From Aldrovandia affinis (lineage: Eukaryota > Chordata > Actinopteri > Notacanthiformes > Halosauridae), in the NCBI GenBank assembly GCA_029706075.1, contig JAINUG010000005.1, positions 5,507,001-5,571,000 on the forward strand: a stretch of 64,000 nt of DNA, written 5' to 3'. Made by a program: the position numbers and the translations under genes. The notes under the pieces were generated by a model. That model was not told where the DNA came from. It did no database searches and saw only the letters and a program-made list of their open reading frames with translations. Positions 34,046 to 47,000 of the stretch are shown here, piece by piece; within the stretch, counting starts at the first letter, position 1; each line of letters opens with the position of its first letter.

Positions 34046-34760
34046 TTAGGCAGCCAAGTAGTACAAATAAAGATTAGGCACCTGGAGCCCACCCCTATTA
34101 TATGGCAGGTGTAGTAAAGTCAAACATAGCCTTGGGTGCCTATTGTTCCAGAGAAAATTGGTGATCAGCATTTTAATTTTTGGGAGGAGACCAAGGGGAT
34201 TAGATTGGAAAAGATATAGAAATTTGGGGAGGCTATTCATTTTAATTAAACTATTATGTCCAATTATATAACAAATTGTTTGAATGAGAACTTGTGTAAC
34301 TAATTATTTGTCCCCTGAGATAAGCCTTGAATACTTCCCATTTGACAGAGGGAGAGGTCTCTGTTGTATTAACTGGAAAATAATTATCTATGTTGAATTC
34401 CACAAAGCTTAGGAATATAGGAAGTATACGTGGTGGGAGGAAGAATAATAAGAGCATTCCTTTTATTAAGATTTGCAACTCCTACATCACACAAATTCAA
34501 ATCTATCATATATTGTTGAATAACCTTTCTAGTTTGTCATGGGAAGCGTCTTGGCTCGTTGGTTGAGCTTGAAGCAGACTGAGGGCACAATTAAAATCAC
34601 CTCCCATAATGATATTTTCCCTGAGTAAGAAAAGGGTTAAAAATGAACTGTGAAAGAATTGAGGCTCATCAGTATTTGACCCATATACATTCATAAGATT
34701 GAGGTGTTCACCCATTAATAAGACTTGTAGGCTAAGTCTAAATTGGTTGTTAGACATCAT
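34046..34760 (-). pseudogene. L1-type LINE remnant
   Basis: Read from 34760 downward, three L1 ORF2 blocks appear: endonuclease (LMNVYGSNTDEPQFF, IIMGGDFNCALS), a central linker (SPSVKWEVFKAYLRGQIISY) and an RT-distal block (PKIKMLITNFLWNNRHPRL, RGGLQVPNLYLYY). The RT core between the last two is missing, so the copy is internally deleted as well as frame-broken. Confidence 0.75.
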
Positions 34761-35188
34761 ATGTATTCAATCAAGAGTTTACCCAAATAAACCTGTCTCT
34801 GTTTATTGTGTGTTGAAGCCCTTAAGTTTTTGGACAATATTATATTGAGCATGCTGTACCTCCAAAAATACAAACAAGAACCACCGATAACCAAAAATAA
34901 ACATGCATCTTCCTAAATGAAACACTAACTCTCCCCCCAGACCACATCCTGAAGCAGTCTTTTCCACCCCTCACAAGGTTATTACTGACTGATCATCTCA
35001 TGCAATTGCAGTATGTGGCTGTAGCCCGCTCAAAACATTTATCGACAGGTCCCTTTGCATTGAAGGTAGAAATCAAACCTCATAGGACTGTTAATTTTCT
35101 TCCAAGTGTGTCACAAATGTAAATAGAACACAGTCAACCCAATGGTTTACAGAGCAGGCTATTTGAGCATTTTATTAATTTAGTCTGC

Positions 35189-35428
35189 CTAAAAGCACAG
35201 ACCTTTCAGCCTCAAATTAAGGCCCGTCTCACTGTTCCATATCCGTCTGGGACTCTTGTTGAAGACCGTGAAAAAAGGCTCCTTGTGGGGATTCTCAAAT
35301 ATGTGTCTTTGCCCTTTGTGGAATATGTGCATCCTGGCTAGGAAGAGGAGTCCGAAGTTGATGCCTTGGGTGCACATTTGTTGCTTAACCCAGTCATACC
35401 CTTTTCTGTTTCTGTACCTCCACCGCAA
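35189..35428 (-). other. Unrecognised 79-codon open stretch
   Basis: The stretch begins LRWRYRNRKGYDWVKQQM and continues GINFGLLFLARMHIFHKGQR, basic and aromatic-rich with a protein-like composition. It starts at a TTG in this frame, with a stop a few codons upstream (TAA near 35445). I do not recognise the family, and no splice-consistent neighbours were found. It may be a retrocopy fragment, a transposon piece, or chance. Confidence 0.2.
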
Positions 35429-35620
35429 AGTTGTGAAAGAACATTATGTGGTGTGTACCCTGCATCACCATTCCCTTGGCACCTGCAGCTGTCATGACAC
35501 TCACTTTGTCCTTGTAAATTAAGAACTTCATGAATTAAGAACTTCATAATGAGCACTTGGCTGAGCATTAGGCTTGGATTGACCACCTGGAACTCAGTGG
35601 GATATTTCCATGATCATTGT

Positions 35621-35690
35621 CAGGGCCGAATCTAGGCATCGGCAAACTAGGCATGTGTCTAGTGTCTAATTGCCACAGGGGGGCCCAGAC
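35621..35690. mobile_element. Possible hAT left end
   Basis: CAGGGCCGAATCTAGGCATC followed by GGCAAACTAGGCATGTGTCTAG is close to CAGGGCCGG...AGGC-type ends of fish hAT elements. The other end was not located. Confidence 0.3.
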
Positions 35691-38600
35691 AGAGAAGTGC
35701 GTGCAAGCATAGAACATCTGAAAGAAAGATTTTACAGAGGAGTTCTGCCAGTTCAGCTCAATGGTAAGGGGTGAACCATCAGTGATGGGCATGTATAATA
35801 GCTCAGAGAGCTAGGCCTAGGTGATGCTTTCCCCAGCGTGGGAATATGCCTTCGCACGTATCTGGCATTACCGATTGAAAATTGATCCAGAGAAAGGTTG
35901 TTTTCTTTATTGAAATGCATTAAAAAGTACCTGAGATCAACAGTGAAGAAAAAGAAACTGAACGCATTGCGTTGGCGATTCAGAACGAATTTGCCACTTC
36001 CCTGCATTATGATGAAAGTCAGGAGAAAGCATCTGTAAATGTGAGTACAATTTCCTTTTAAATACATAACTATGAGTAGGTAAAGACCAATAATAAAATC
36101 AACAATAAAATGCAACTGAATAAATTAAACGTAATGGCCTATAATTCTATAAATACATGAGTATCAAATTGCGTACAAATACCTAAATATAAATAAAGCA
36201 CAACAAAGTAAAATGTATATACCTACCTAAACTAATAATAATATGTGGCAGTTAAAAGGTCATTGGGTTTGTTTAAAAAGTATCGAAATGTGCGCGTTTG
36301 TTGGGTGGGGGGGCCTGAAAAAAAAGAAGGTTTGTCTAGTGTAGTCCATCCATTTAATCCGGTCCTGGTTGGAGTGGTGAATTTTTGTGAGTGGTGTATC
36401 AGCCTCACCAATGTGGCCTTCTACATGTATGAATCTTCCCGAAAATGGTCACTGGTGAAATTAAAGACTTCATTGAAATGAGAACTTAATTTTTTTATTT
36501 CATTTTTTATTTTGAGAGCACCTCACCAGTTTTCTTAGAATCTACCTTCTGAGTGTCTCCAGTCAATTTCAATAACCTGTTTCACACATATAATAGAAGT
36601 CAATGGTCAAAAGTATTAAAGCATGAAACTTTTATTTTTGGGTGGAATATCACTTTAAATTGATGCATGAGCAGTACACAGTGTCAGAATATTTATATAA
36701 TATTTTTAGACATTTGGACAGTCCCTGAACTAGATCTGCAGCTGTGTGATCATATTGTGAAACTACTGGTTTGGGGGGAGTATGCTTAAAATGTTAAATG
36801 TAAATGTATTTGCTTCTGTCACAGTTCATGCCCCAACCAAAATGAGCAGATTTTTTCAATTAGCCCTCATACTCCCACCTCAACCCTACCCCTGTTTTAA
36901 GTTGCATCAACTGATATCTGAGGCAAGTGCCAACACACTGAGAACATAAAATTCCTTGTCAGTACCTTTCAGCGGAATCTGCAGACATGACTGCGGACTA
37001 GCTACATGTTTGCTATATTCACCAAGCATTTGAAAACAAGATATCTTAGAGACAAGCAGCGGAAATATAATTTTGATCTGTTTTTTAATTAAATGGTGGA
37101 GGGAAGCATAGTAGTAATTTTCATTTGATTGTAGAGCATCATTTTAAGATCACATTGTGTCAAACGGTTACTGCTGTTGCTATGTAATGCTTACATTAGT
37201 ACAGTAGACAGATCATCTGCACTGTAAGTTAACACCCTATGCCTGTACCCAGATGTGAATGACAGTGCAATTATAAGATTGCCACCAGTGTGTGAAATAG
37301 TTTTTCTTGTCATCCAGATCAAGCAGGTAAGGTTGGTAACCTGGGTGGTTTTAGACATTTGGAGGCCCTCCACAATATATTTTAGACGTTTAGCTAAGAA
37401 ATCCTTATCTACAATCGCATACATTTGTTCTAGTGGGGTTCTGACTCTTAGGGGTTCTGACCTCTAAGAAACGTAGAAAACTTTAAATTTGTCTCGGATG
37501 GATCTGTCTGCACAAGTTTCCCTCTCTGAAAGTCGGAGATGGTTAGTACTAGTCCTGGGCACAGTGCTACCCTCAGGATGCTGAAAGGCTTCCCTGCTTT
37601 TAGGGCCCACTTGACCATGATTTCAGGTTAACCCTGGTATTGGGGTAGCTAAATAAGCAAAGTTTATGACCATTTGTAGTGACTGCTTAGCCCTAAGACT
37701 GCTCTTACTTGTTTCTTATTGATGGGGTGAGGTCAGTGTTGGGTGGTGGTGTCAGAACAGTGAAGTTAGAATAAAAATGGTCTATTCCCTGAATCCAGTA
37801 TCCTTAACAGTCAGATGCCCTTGTTTAAAGTTCAGCACTCTGAATACTGAGCACAAGTGGTATTATGATGTAAAAACCCCTCACTTATCCTAAAATGTAT
37901 TTATTTGATTTAATATAATAATTACTACACAGGATACCAATTATCAATTAAATCACCGAATTTGTTCATAGGCAGAGCAATCTGGTGGATCAACCTTCAT
38001 CAAAATATACAACTCATAATTCAATTAAAATGAACAGTTGGTTTATTAAGTTACAACAGTTATACAAAATATTCAATGTCCAATCTACAGACGTAGGTTA
38101 AACTACCTTAACAAGTACTAAGTCCTAGACATAAAATTGACATGTAACAATCACAAAAGAGATGAAATGGGAGAAAATGATGTCCAAGCTTGTCTCTCCA
38201 AAAATGCAAAACACACGCAGCCAAGGTGTGAGCTGGGACCAGCTCTTCCAAGAGAACAAGAAAAGAAAAAAAAGGTACAATTCCACCAAAATCTGCATCG
38301 AGTCACCAACAGGTCATACTTTAAGTGTTTGGAGGGGGGTTGGCTCACTCCCTTCTTAGCCCATAGCTTATGATTTGGGGGAAGGTCCAGCGGCAGCCAG
38401 GTTCAGACCCCCTTTTTATATTATTTTTTGGGTCTCTTGCTACCACAAGATATCTTTTCAAGGTTACCATTGATATGCTCCTCTTATGTTGAGAATTGTG
38501 GCAATATCAAACATCACTAGGGCTTGGGGAAGCCAGCTTCATTTATACAGAGATTTTGGTTGAGCTGATATTTGGAGAGGCATAATATGCTCAAGAGCAT

Positions 38601-39154
38601 TGCTACCAAGTGACGAGGCCAATCATACCATGTGCCCTGGCCTAACTCACACAGCAGTAAACCCGCCAATGATGTCTGTCTGCCTGTGCAGGATGACCAA
38701 AAGGCACCTCCCTGACAGTGGTCATTGGGTCAAATTGGGGACAGTGGGGTCAGAGTCTTGTTCCATGCAAACCAAATTGTATCACAACATACAGTAGAGT
38801 CATTCCAGTTTTAAAAGGTTGTCTTTATGTGGTCATATTACTACAGTGTTTTAATGCAGTATGACAGCTATGAGCTTCCGTAGAAAAAAATCCATGCAGT
38901 AATAATCCAGATTGATAAAAATGAGATATTTACTATATTCCTCTCATATTAGTTAGATTAAAATCAGATCCTCAGTACAGAAGCACAGGTCACAATAAAC
39001 CATTTCATTAATTCCACAAAATGGGGGAAGGGTAACTCACCCCAGGTGACCTCCAGTGGAATCATGAGCTGGCACATATGATCCTTCCATTAACCATCTT
39101 ATCTCTCACTGCCTTACAATTAATAAACATGCTAAGCAATAAAGCCATTTTGCA

Positions 39155-39545
39155 TCAACATGGATTGGGCAGCACTGGATGGTATGTCAATAAAAACATT
39201 AGACACAGTTCAAGTTTCCTGTGTGATAATTTGTAAGCTTTTTCATCCACCCAGACCACCTCTTAACTCAAGCATAGGGCATTATGTGCTAGTTTGGTGA
39301 TGTTATTAATGGATATGATAAATACTCCATGACACAAGACTGTTCCATGGATATTCTGTATTTCACCTCACACTGAGGCAAATTGTTCAATAAGCAGCTT
39401 TTTGAAATGCAATCTGTATTAAGCTAAGCGGTTCACAGTATTTGAGCTTTGCACTTGTAAGAAGTGGTTCAATACACTTGAATGAGGGATACCATCTCTA
39501 CACCCTGTCATTGTGTAAGATGTATGTTTTTTAAAAATAGAAGAG
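39155..39545 (+). repeat. ~390-bp dispersed repeat, copy 1 (uninterrupted)
   Basis: It matches 45875-46010 plus 47220-47455 across its length. Shared words include CCACCCAGACCACCT, GTGATGTTATTAATG, GAGGCAAAT-TTCAATAA and GTGGTTCAAT-CACTTGAATGAG. It supplies the empty site for the Tc1 element in the second copy. The repeat encodes nothing obvious. Confidence 0.7.
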
Positions 39546-39570
39546 AATTCTGAAACCATGGGAGCAATTA

Positions 39571-40456
39571 CAGTGCATCCGGAAAGTATTCAGACCCCTT
39601 CACTTTTTCTACATATTACAGCCTTATTCTAAATTTTTCCTCATCAATCTACACACAATAGCCCATAATGACAAAGCAAAAACTGTTTTTAGAAATTTTG
39701 GCAAATGTATTAAAAATAAAAAAACTGAAATATCACATTCACGTAAGTATTCAGACCCTTTGCTATGACACTCGAAATTGTGCTCAAATGCATCCTGTTC
39801 CCTTTGATCATCCTTGAGATGTATCTAGAACTTGATTGTAGTCCACTTGTGGCAAATTCAATTGATTGTACATGCTTTAGAAAGGCACACACCTTGGTGT
39901 CGTGGTGGTTCCAAACTTTTTACATTTCACAATTATGGAGCCCACTGTGCTCCTGGGGACTTTCAATGCTTTAGCAATGTTTTTATACCCTTCCCCAGAT
40001 CTATGCCTCGACACAATTCTATCTCAGAGGTCTATAGAGAGTTCCTAGGACTTCATGGCTTGGTTTTTACTCTGACATGCACTGTGAACTGTGGGACCAT
40101 ATATAGACAGGTGTGTGCTTTTCTAAAGCATGTACAATCAATTGAATTTGCCACAGGTGGACTACAATCAAGTTCTAGAGACATCTCAAGGATGATCAAA
40201 GGGAACAGGATGCATCTGAGCAAAATTTCGAGTGTCATAGCAAAGGGTCTGAATACTTATGTGAATGTGATATTTCAGTTTTTAATTTTTAATAAATTTG
40301 CCCAAAAAATTTAAACCCTGTTTTTACTTTGTCATTATGGGGTATTGTGTGTAGATTGATGAGGAAAAAAATGAATTTAATCCATTTTAGAATAACACTG
40401 TAACATAACAAAATGTGGAAAAAGTGAAGGGGTCTGAATACTTTCTGGATGCACTT
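39571..40456 (-). mobile_element. Tc1-like element with ~330-bp inverted ends
   Basis: It starts CAGTGCATCCGGAAAGTATT after TA (39569-39570) and ends with the inverse, GAATACTTTCTGGATGCACT(T), before TA. The two ends are inverted copies for over 300 bp, including ATTCAATTGATTGTACATGC on the left. Only the first part of a transposase helix-turn-helix reading frame remains in the centre, minus strand, with a TAG four codons into the usual start. Non-autonomous. Confidence 0.85.
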
Positions 40457-40611
40457 TATTGATGAATATTACTTTTATTATTACATTTTCCTTCCCGGTG
40501 TTACAGGTATGGTACGCAGATGCCTGCAATGATGTCTATTGCTGTATTCCTGCACTGATCTCGTGCGCTAACTATGATTGTTCCTACCATGTATTAATGC
40601 ACATCTTGTAA

Positions 40612-40662
40612 GTCGCTCTGGATAAGAGCGTCTGCTAAATGCTTAAAATGTAAAATGTACTT
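40612..40662 (+). repeat. Teleost SINE/LINE 3' tail
   Basis: AAGTCGCTCTGGATAAGAGC, GTCTGCTAAATGCTTAAAATG and TAAAATGTAC repeat the tail seen in pelp1 intron 15 almost exactly. It lies about 270 bp upstream of the lipoxygenase start codon. Confidence 0.7.
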
Positions 40663-40935
40663 AATAAACTAATAACATAATGGATATATTTTATTATATG
40701 GGACAACATCCGCCAACGCGGGACAATGAGTCAAAATGCGGTACTACTACTGGTCACCCTATGCAGAGCATCGCACGTGCATCAATAAAACTTAGTTAAT
40801 AGTTTTCATAAACATGTTTTAATAATGTGGCTTTGATCGAAATACACAGACTAAACTAACGTGCCAGGCACATTGTTTTCTCTTCCTCCTCCAGGACAAT
40901 ATCAGTTTCCTACTGGAAAAAAGCACTTTGTGCAA

Positions 40936-41079
40936 ATGGAGTACAAGGTGTCTGTGGCAACGGGAACCTCTGAATATTCAGGAACCAACAACTACGTGTA
41001 TGTGACCCTGGTGGGCGAAAAAGGGGAGAGCGAGAGGACCCTGCTGGACCATCCTGGGCTGGATCTCTGTCGAGGAGCT
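40936..41079 (+). CDS. alox12: Lipoxygenase coding exon 1 (codons 1-48)
   Basis: It encodes [39 protein letters not shown] and a C-terminal GLDLCRGA, the first strands of the PLAT domain, ending phase 0 at GCT|GTGCGT. An in-frame extension upstream has no ATG and crosses a likely acceptor, so the ATG chosen is preferred. Confidence 0.9.
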
Positions 41080-44000
41080 GTGCGTATATATATTCGTTTG
41101 CAGCTGTCTGTGTCTCTCAATGATTATATGTGTGCTGTCCTGTTAAGGAATTTTATCTTACCAGCTATCATAGGCTGATGTCACCTCTGGAAAATTTTTT
41201 TTTTTTTTTTTTTGTCCCACAAGATGTCAGAGTATCCAACTCCCTCAAGCAACAGAAAGGACATTTTCAGGTACTTTAATGTGAGGTACTTTGGAATAGA
41301 TCTCCACTACTTAATGCCAACAAGATAATATTATATAATTTTTTATCTGCACAGAGGCCAATACAGAATTTTAATAAATATTTGCAGATGATTTAGTGAA
41401 GTCAACACCTTAATCAATCCACCCAGTCAGTTACAGGTAATTGCCAAAATAAAGGAAACACCAACATAAAGTGTCTTAATAGGGCATTAGCCAACCACAA
41501 GCCGCTATAGCTTCAATGCACCTTGGCATGTACTCTACATGTGTCTGGAACTCAATTGTATGGATGCAACACCAATCTTCCACAACAAATTCCATAATTT
41601 GGTGTTTTGTTGATGGTGGTGGAAAATGCTGTCTCAGGCACAGCTCTAGAATCTCCCATGAATGTTCAATTGGGTTGAGATCAAGTGACTGAGAGAGTCA
41701 TGGCATATGGTTTACATTGTTTCCATGCTCATTAGACCATTCAGTGGCCACTCGTGCCCTGTGGATGAGGGCATTGTCATCCTGGACTACTCCCATCAGG
41801 ATAGAAATGCTTCACCATAGGATGAAGGTGAACATCTTTTTATTTATTGGCCCATCTAAGTGGTTGAGTGGACCTAAATCATGCAAGGAAAATGCAACCC
41901 ACACCATAACAGAGCTGCCAGAACCCTTCATTTACTCGTGATTCCTTTATTTCCTTTATTTTGACTGTACCTTGTGGCTTTCACCAATAAAAAATATGTT
42001 TCTAATACAGAAATAGAATATAGCATTTCTAGCATATAATTCAAATGAATTAAAATAGTGAATGAACTTTAAAAAAATAAATTAGGTGAAAAGGTCCCCC
42101 CCCCCGCAGAGGAAAAAGAGTAAACTTTTCCTACCTCTGTGTCGCTGCGTGTGTGTGAGTGCGTGTATCTTTCTACATATTAGGCTCTGATTGGCTCATG
42201 GCCTCACGCACCTACTCTTGTAATGTTCACTGGACGTAACATTGTTTAATACCAGTTTAAAATACGTGTTGTTGTCGCACTTCAGATATTTATGAGCCCG
42301 GGGCTGAGTAAGACATTTGCCGGGGCGCAAAATCGGATTCTTGGAGTTTGCCGGGGCTCGTCTAGCAGGAGGTTCAACTCTCCCCCTCCCTCTCGTGAAG
42401 GGCAGGTTGAACTCTAGAAACTCAAAAAGTTGGAATTTTCCTGTACAATGTCTCACAGATAGCTGGAGGACATATTGCTGCAGTGTCTGGGTGTCCTGTA
42501 CATTCTTGTGTTTTCCTGAGTGTTTCTTTTAGTTTATGTCTCCACACTTGTATTTACAGTGGGTATAAATAGTATTCACCCCCTTTGGCATTTTCCATGT
42601 TTTATTTTCTTACTTCATGGAATCAAATTTGATTTAATTGGGATTGCTTGCCACTGGTCAACACAAAATACTCTATAATGTCAAATAAAATAAACAACTA
42701 TTTTTCTTAATTTAAAAAACATCTGCTACATTGCATATATTATTTCAAGCTGTAGGAGGTTGCCTGTTGTCCTGGCCAAATACCTAACCTGGTTCTCTAT
42801 ATCTAGCCACCTAATTGCCACCTAATTTCCACACAATTTAATTGGCTCAATAATTCCCTCCCTCTCCACTTCTGCTGGTGTGTAGTGAGCATTCTGGCAC
42901 AAATAGGCTGTTGTGCATCACCCAGGTGGGTGCTACACATTGGTGGTGGGTGAGGTGAGCTTCCCCCTTTCATTATTAAGCTATTTTAAGTAGTGAAATG
43001 TACTACATAAATGTACTATATAAATGTCCATAATTATTATTATTCTCTCTCTCAGGTGGATGAGTACACAGTGTGCAGTGCTGCCTCCCTTGGCCAGCTG
43101 CTTCTGGTTCGGCTGGAAAAACAGCGCTACTGGGTGGAGGACAACTGGTTCTGCCGCTATGTAACCGTGGAGCCACCAGGGGCCTGTGGTGTCCTTACTT
43201 TCCCTTGTTATCGCTGGCTGATTGGAGATGTGAGCGTGGAGCTGCGAGAGGGCACAGGTCAGACTGAGAACACATGTCATATTAATATGACACTTGAGGT
43301 CATTGGTCAGTTTTAGGGCACAGGTCAGAGAGAGGGCTCACACATCAGGATGAAAATGAAAGACTGATGACAGATTGAGAGACACAGGCAAATGCAATTT
43401 AGTGTTGCTTTTTCCATTATTCTTCCAGTGTGTTGGCTGAGTCTCCTTACCTTGAACCCTATGTGTCACTTACCTTCTTGATCTCCAACTTCCATGTCTG
43501 TCCTTGAGGATTTCCTTGTAATGCACCTCCCTCAAGCCCTGGGAATCTGAGTCCAGACCCTGTTCCTTATCCAACTCGCCTTTCTTCCAGGGTTATCTCA
43601 GAATTGTTCAACTCTGCACAGGGGTCTCCAGTAGATATGAGTAGGGGCCTGCGTTTTTGGCAACTAGGTATTTAAGCCACCTACTGAGCTTAATTAAAGG
43701 AGAATTTTACCCATTATTCCTGTTTTCCCTCGTCTTTATTGTAGTACAAATGTAACCGTATATGCATATTTTTTATTTATTCATTATATAACTCTTATTT
43801 ATCAAATTATTCAAGCTAAAACTAACAAAAAAGAATGAGTGGTACACGGAGAGGCCAATACATTAAAATCATGCTGTGTGACTAGGTCAGTCACAACTAA
43901 CAATCTCTGTCTTACATAACTAACATAATCTCTGTTTTACATAACTAACATAATCTCTCTCCAGCAAAGAAGTTCAGTGATGATTCCTTACCGCTGTTAC

Positions 44001-47000
44001 TGGAACACAGAAAGACTGAGCTGCAGGAAAGACAGAAAATATACCGGTCAGTCAGGGTCACTGCATCACTGTTTGTGTTTACTATACCAGACACACCGCC
44101 TATGCTTTTTCCCATACTGTCTGGGTGTGTCCATCTGTTGCCCATTCATTAAAATGTGTATTACTCAGTTGCTCTCTGTGCACCTATGTGTATCTGTCAG
44201 TAGCTGTACCTCTCTTTGTGTTTGTTTGGGTTTAATTGTTACATGCAGTAACTGCGTATGTGTGTACTGTATGTGTTTCAATTGATTCTGAGAATGCCCA
44301 TGCATGAGCACGTATGCATATTGTGTGTCTTACATGTGTGAGTGTGTCTGTTTCACCCTTAATTTTCTGATGGCCAGGTGGCAGGAATGGGCCCCAGGTA
44401 TCCCCAAGTGCATTGATGCTAAATCAGAGCGTGACCTGCCTCAGGATGCACGATTTGACAATGAGAAACGGTGTGACTTTGAGGGTTCGCTGCATTACGC
44501 GTGAGTCACTTGTCTTTCACTGACATTACAGGCCTGCAATATATATTTTTTCTGGGTAAATAAGTCAAATAGTCAAAATAATTTGATTAAGAGAGCCACT
44601 AAAGTCATGCTTCATCATTAGGACTTCCCCTGCATGTTGTGACACGTACCAGTCTTTCCCAATACATTCAATGGTCCTCCTCCAACCTCCTTTCCATTTG
44701 CCCATCTCTTTTCCAGATTGCTGGAGCTGTCTCTGAAGAAACTGGCCATAAAATTTGGAAAGTCCTGGAATGATCTTGATGACTTCAAGCGTATCTTCTG
44801 GAAACTTAGGAGTCCCATTGCTGGTAAAGTAGTCTTATGATGATGATGATAATAATTGTCATGGTGTTTGAATCTAAGTTTAAATATTTTTCTGTAGTTT
44901 CACACTTTCCATCTCTCCTTCTTAATACTCCCCAATCAGTATAACCTTCCAAAAAGAGACCCCATATTTACTTAGGAGTATGAGGGTGACATCAAGATGA
45001 TTTATTTTAGATTGTTTCAAAAGTTATTACAGCATTACAAATTTGCATAAATACAAAGACAATCATTCTCTGACCTACATTGTAGAGGCAGAAAATTGAT
45101 AATCAAATGAATATCTCTATAGAATGAATTTCACGTACGTAGAGGGTGACATACACCACAATGACTGGACACTACACTTTCAAAGTGAAAAGTCTGCATG
45201 GATATTAGCCACTAGCCAGACTACTGCTAAAAGGTCAGATTTTACACTGGCAACTTTAGGGAATGTTAAATATTAAAATAATGAAGGAATGTTTAATGGC
45301 TTTACTGCTATAGGGTCTAGAGCAGTTTAGATGCACAGTTTTGGATGATGTCCCATTGGGACCACAAATTATTACAATCTTTCAATTTTTCAGGCGCTTA
45401 GTAAAAACTCCTTACCAAGCGCAAAATATATTTTTCTTACATTTATTTTCTCATTCTTTTACCCACAGATAGAACTCATGCTAAGATCCATTTGTGCAAA
45501 CTATAGGATGTCTAGCTCTCTGTTTAGGCATATTAAGCCTCATTCAGCAGTTTTTTTGTTAAGCGTTTTAGAACATCCCCAATTTTCTCTGTCAAATAAT
45601 CCAAAAATGATTTGACATCATACAAAATATAAAATTATCATCATTTTAGGTTGTATTATGTGTCTAATTTGGGCTGATTTTATACTTAATTTTTAAGTTT
45701 TATAGTAGCAGGCTAAAAGGAATTTTTATCTGAAGAATACTCCCAAAAATACATTGATGGCAATGGGCTCTAGTTTAGTAAGGTTGGTATTGGAATTGCT
45801 ATTTTCTTCTGTCGCAAACAGAATATTTATGGCTTTCGCCGAGTTTTGTGGTCTGCTATAAAGGTGTCTGCTTCAACATGGGTTGGGTGGCGCAACAGGG
45901 TGTGCCAATAAAAGCATTCAGTGCTGTGCAAGTTTAGTGTCTGATACTTCCTTTCCATTTTTGTCCACCCAGACCACCTATTAAGTCATTTTGGTGATGT
46001 TATTAATGTGAACATACAGGTAACTGCCACAATAAAGGAAATAATTGAGTAAATGAGGGATATAAAATGTATTGAAATCAGATGCTTTCACACAGGTGTG
46101 GCTCCTGAGTTAATTAAGCAATTAACATCCCATCATGCATAGGGTCATGCATAAAAATGCTGGGCAGGCCCAGTTGGCCATTATTTTGGCTAGCATGGCT
46201 TGAAGAAGATATCACAGTGACTGTGAAAGAGAGTTGATTGTTGGGGCATGTTTGGCAAGAGCTTCAGTGATGAAGATTACTGAACTTGCTGAGGTTTCAC
46301 GAGGAACAGTGGCTAAGCTGATGTTGGCTTGGAAGTCTTGGGGAAAGACATCATCAACTAGGGGGAACTGTGGTTGAAAATGTATACTACTCGACCGTGA
46401 TTTCTGTGCATTGGTTCGAGATGCAAGACAAAACAGACCAGCAACTCTGAATCAGTTGACTGAAAATATAAATGGGCATGAGCAGGCAGTTTCTTCAAGA
46501 ACAGTCCGTCGAGAACTTCACAGAGAGGTATACTGTGTTCGGGTTGCAGTGCATAAACCCCTTATTACACCTAAAAATGCACTTTTGAGATTAAAGTGGT
46601 GCAAAGAATACAGGCAGTAGTCTACTAAACAGTGGAAAAAAGTAATATGGTCAGTTGAGTCATGCTTCACCCTGTTCTCAATAAGCGGACAAGTGCATGT
46701 GTGGTACACGCCAAAAGGAACCTACAGGCCCAAGTGCTTGTCTTACATGGTAAAGGGTTATGACGGCTCCGTAATGGTGTGGGGTGCATTTTCCTTCCAT
46801 GGTTTAGGTCCACTCAAGCCCTTAGAAGGCAAGGAAAAGTCATTCTGAGTGATCACCCTCATCCTATGTGAAGCATTTCTATCCTGATGGGAGTGGTCTC
46901 TTCCAGGATGCACAAGTGATTACTGAATGTTGTGATGAGCATGAAAACAATGTACACCATATAGCATGGCCATCTCAGTCACCAGATCTCAACCCAATTG

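Larger units (their letters stand above)
34800..39150. other. Intergenic DNA, mostly unannotatable
   Basis: No host gene recognised. Only an isolated open stretch (35189-35428, minus) and a possible hAT end at 35621 stand out. 36240-39150 is AT-rich with simple runs and no element I can name. Confidence 0.4.

Noticed and set aside
39832..40314. 160-codon open stretch on the plus strand
   Set aside because: It lies wholly inside the inverted ends of a Tc1-like element and repeats itself because of the long inverted arms.
40861..40935. Upstream extension of the lipoxygenase start
   Set aside because: The in-frame extension lacks an ATG and crosses a pyrimidine-rich CTCCTCCAG acceptor, so it is better read as intron plus 5' untranslated exon.
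42290..42420. GC-rich patch in lipoxygenase intron 1 as an alternative promoter
   Set aside because: It has GCCGGGGC words and a short direct repeat, but no TATA, initiator or exon linkage was visible; a transposon edge is equally likely.
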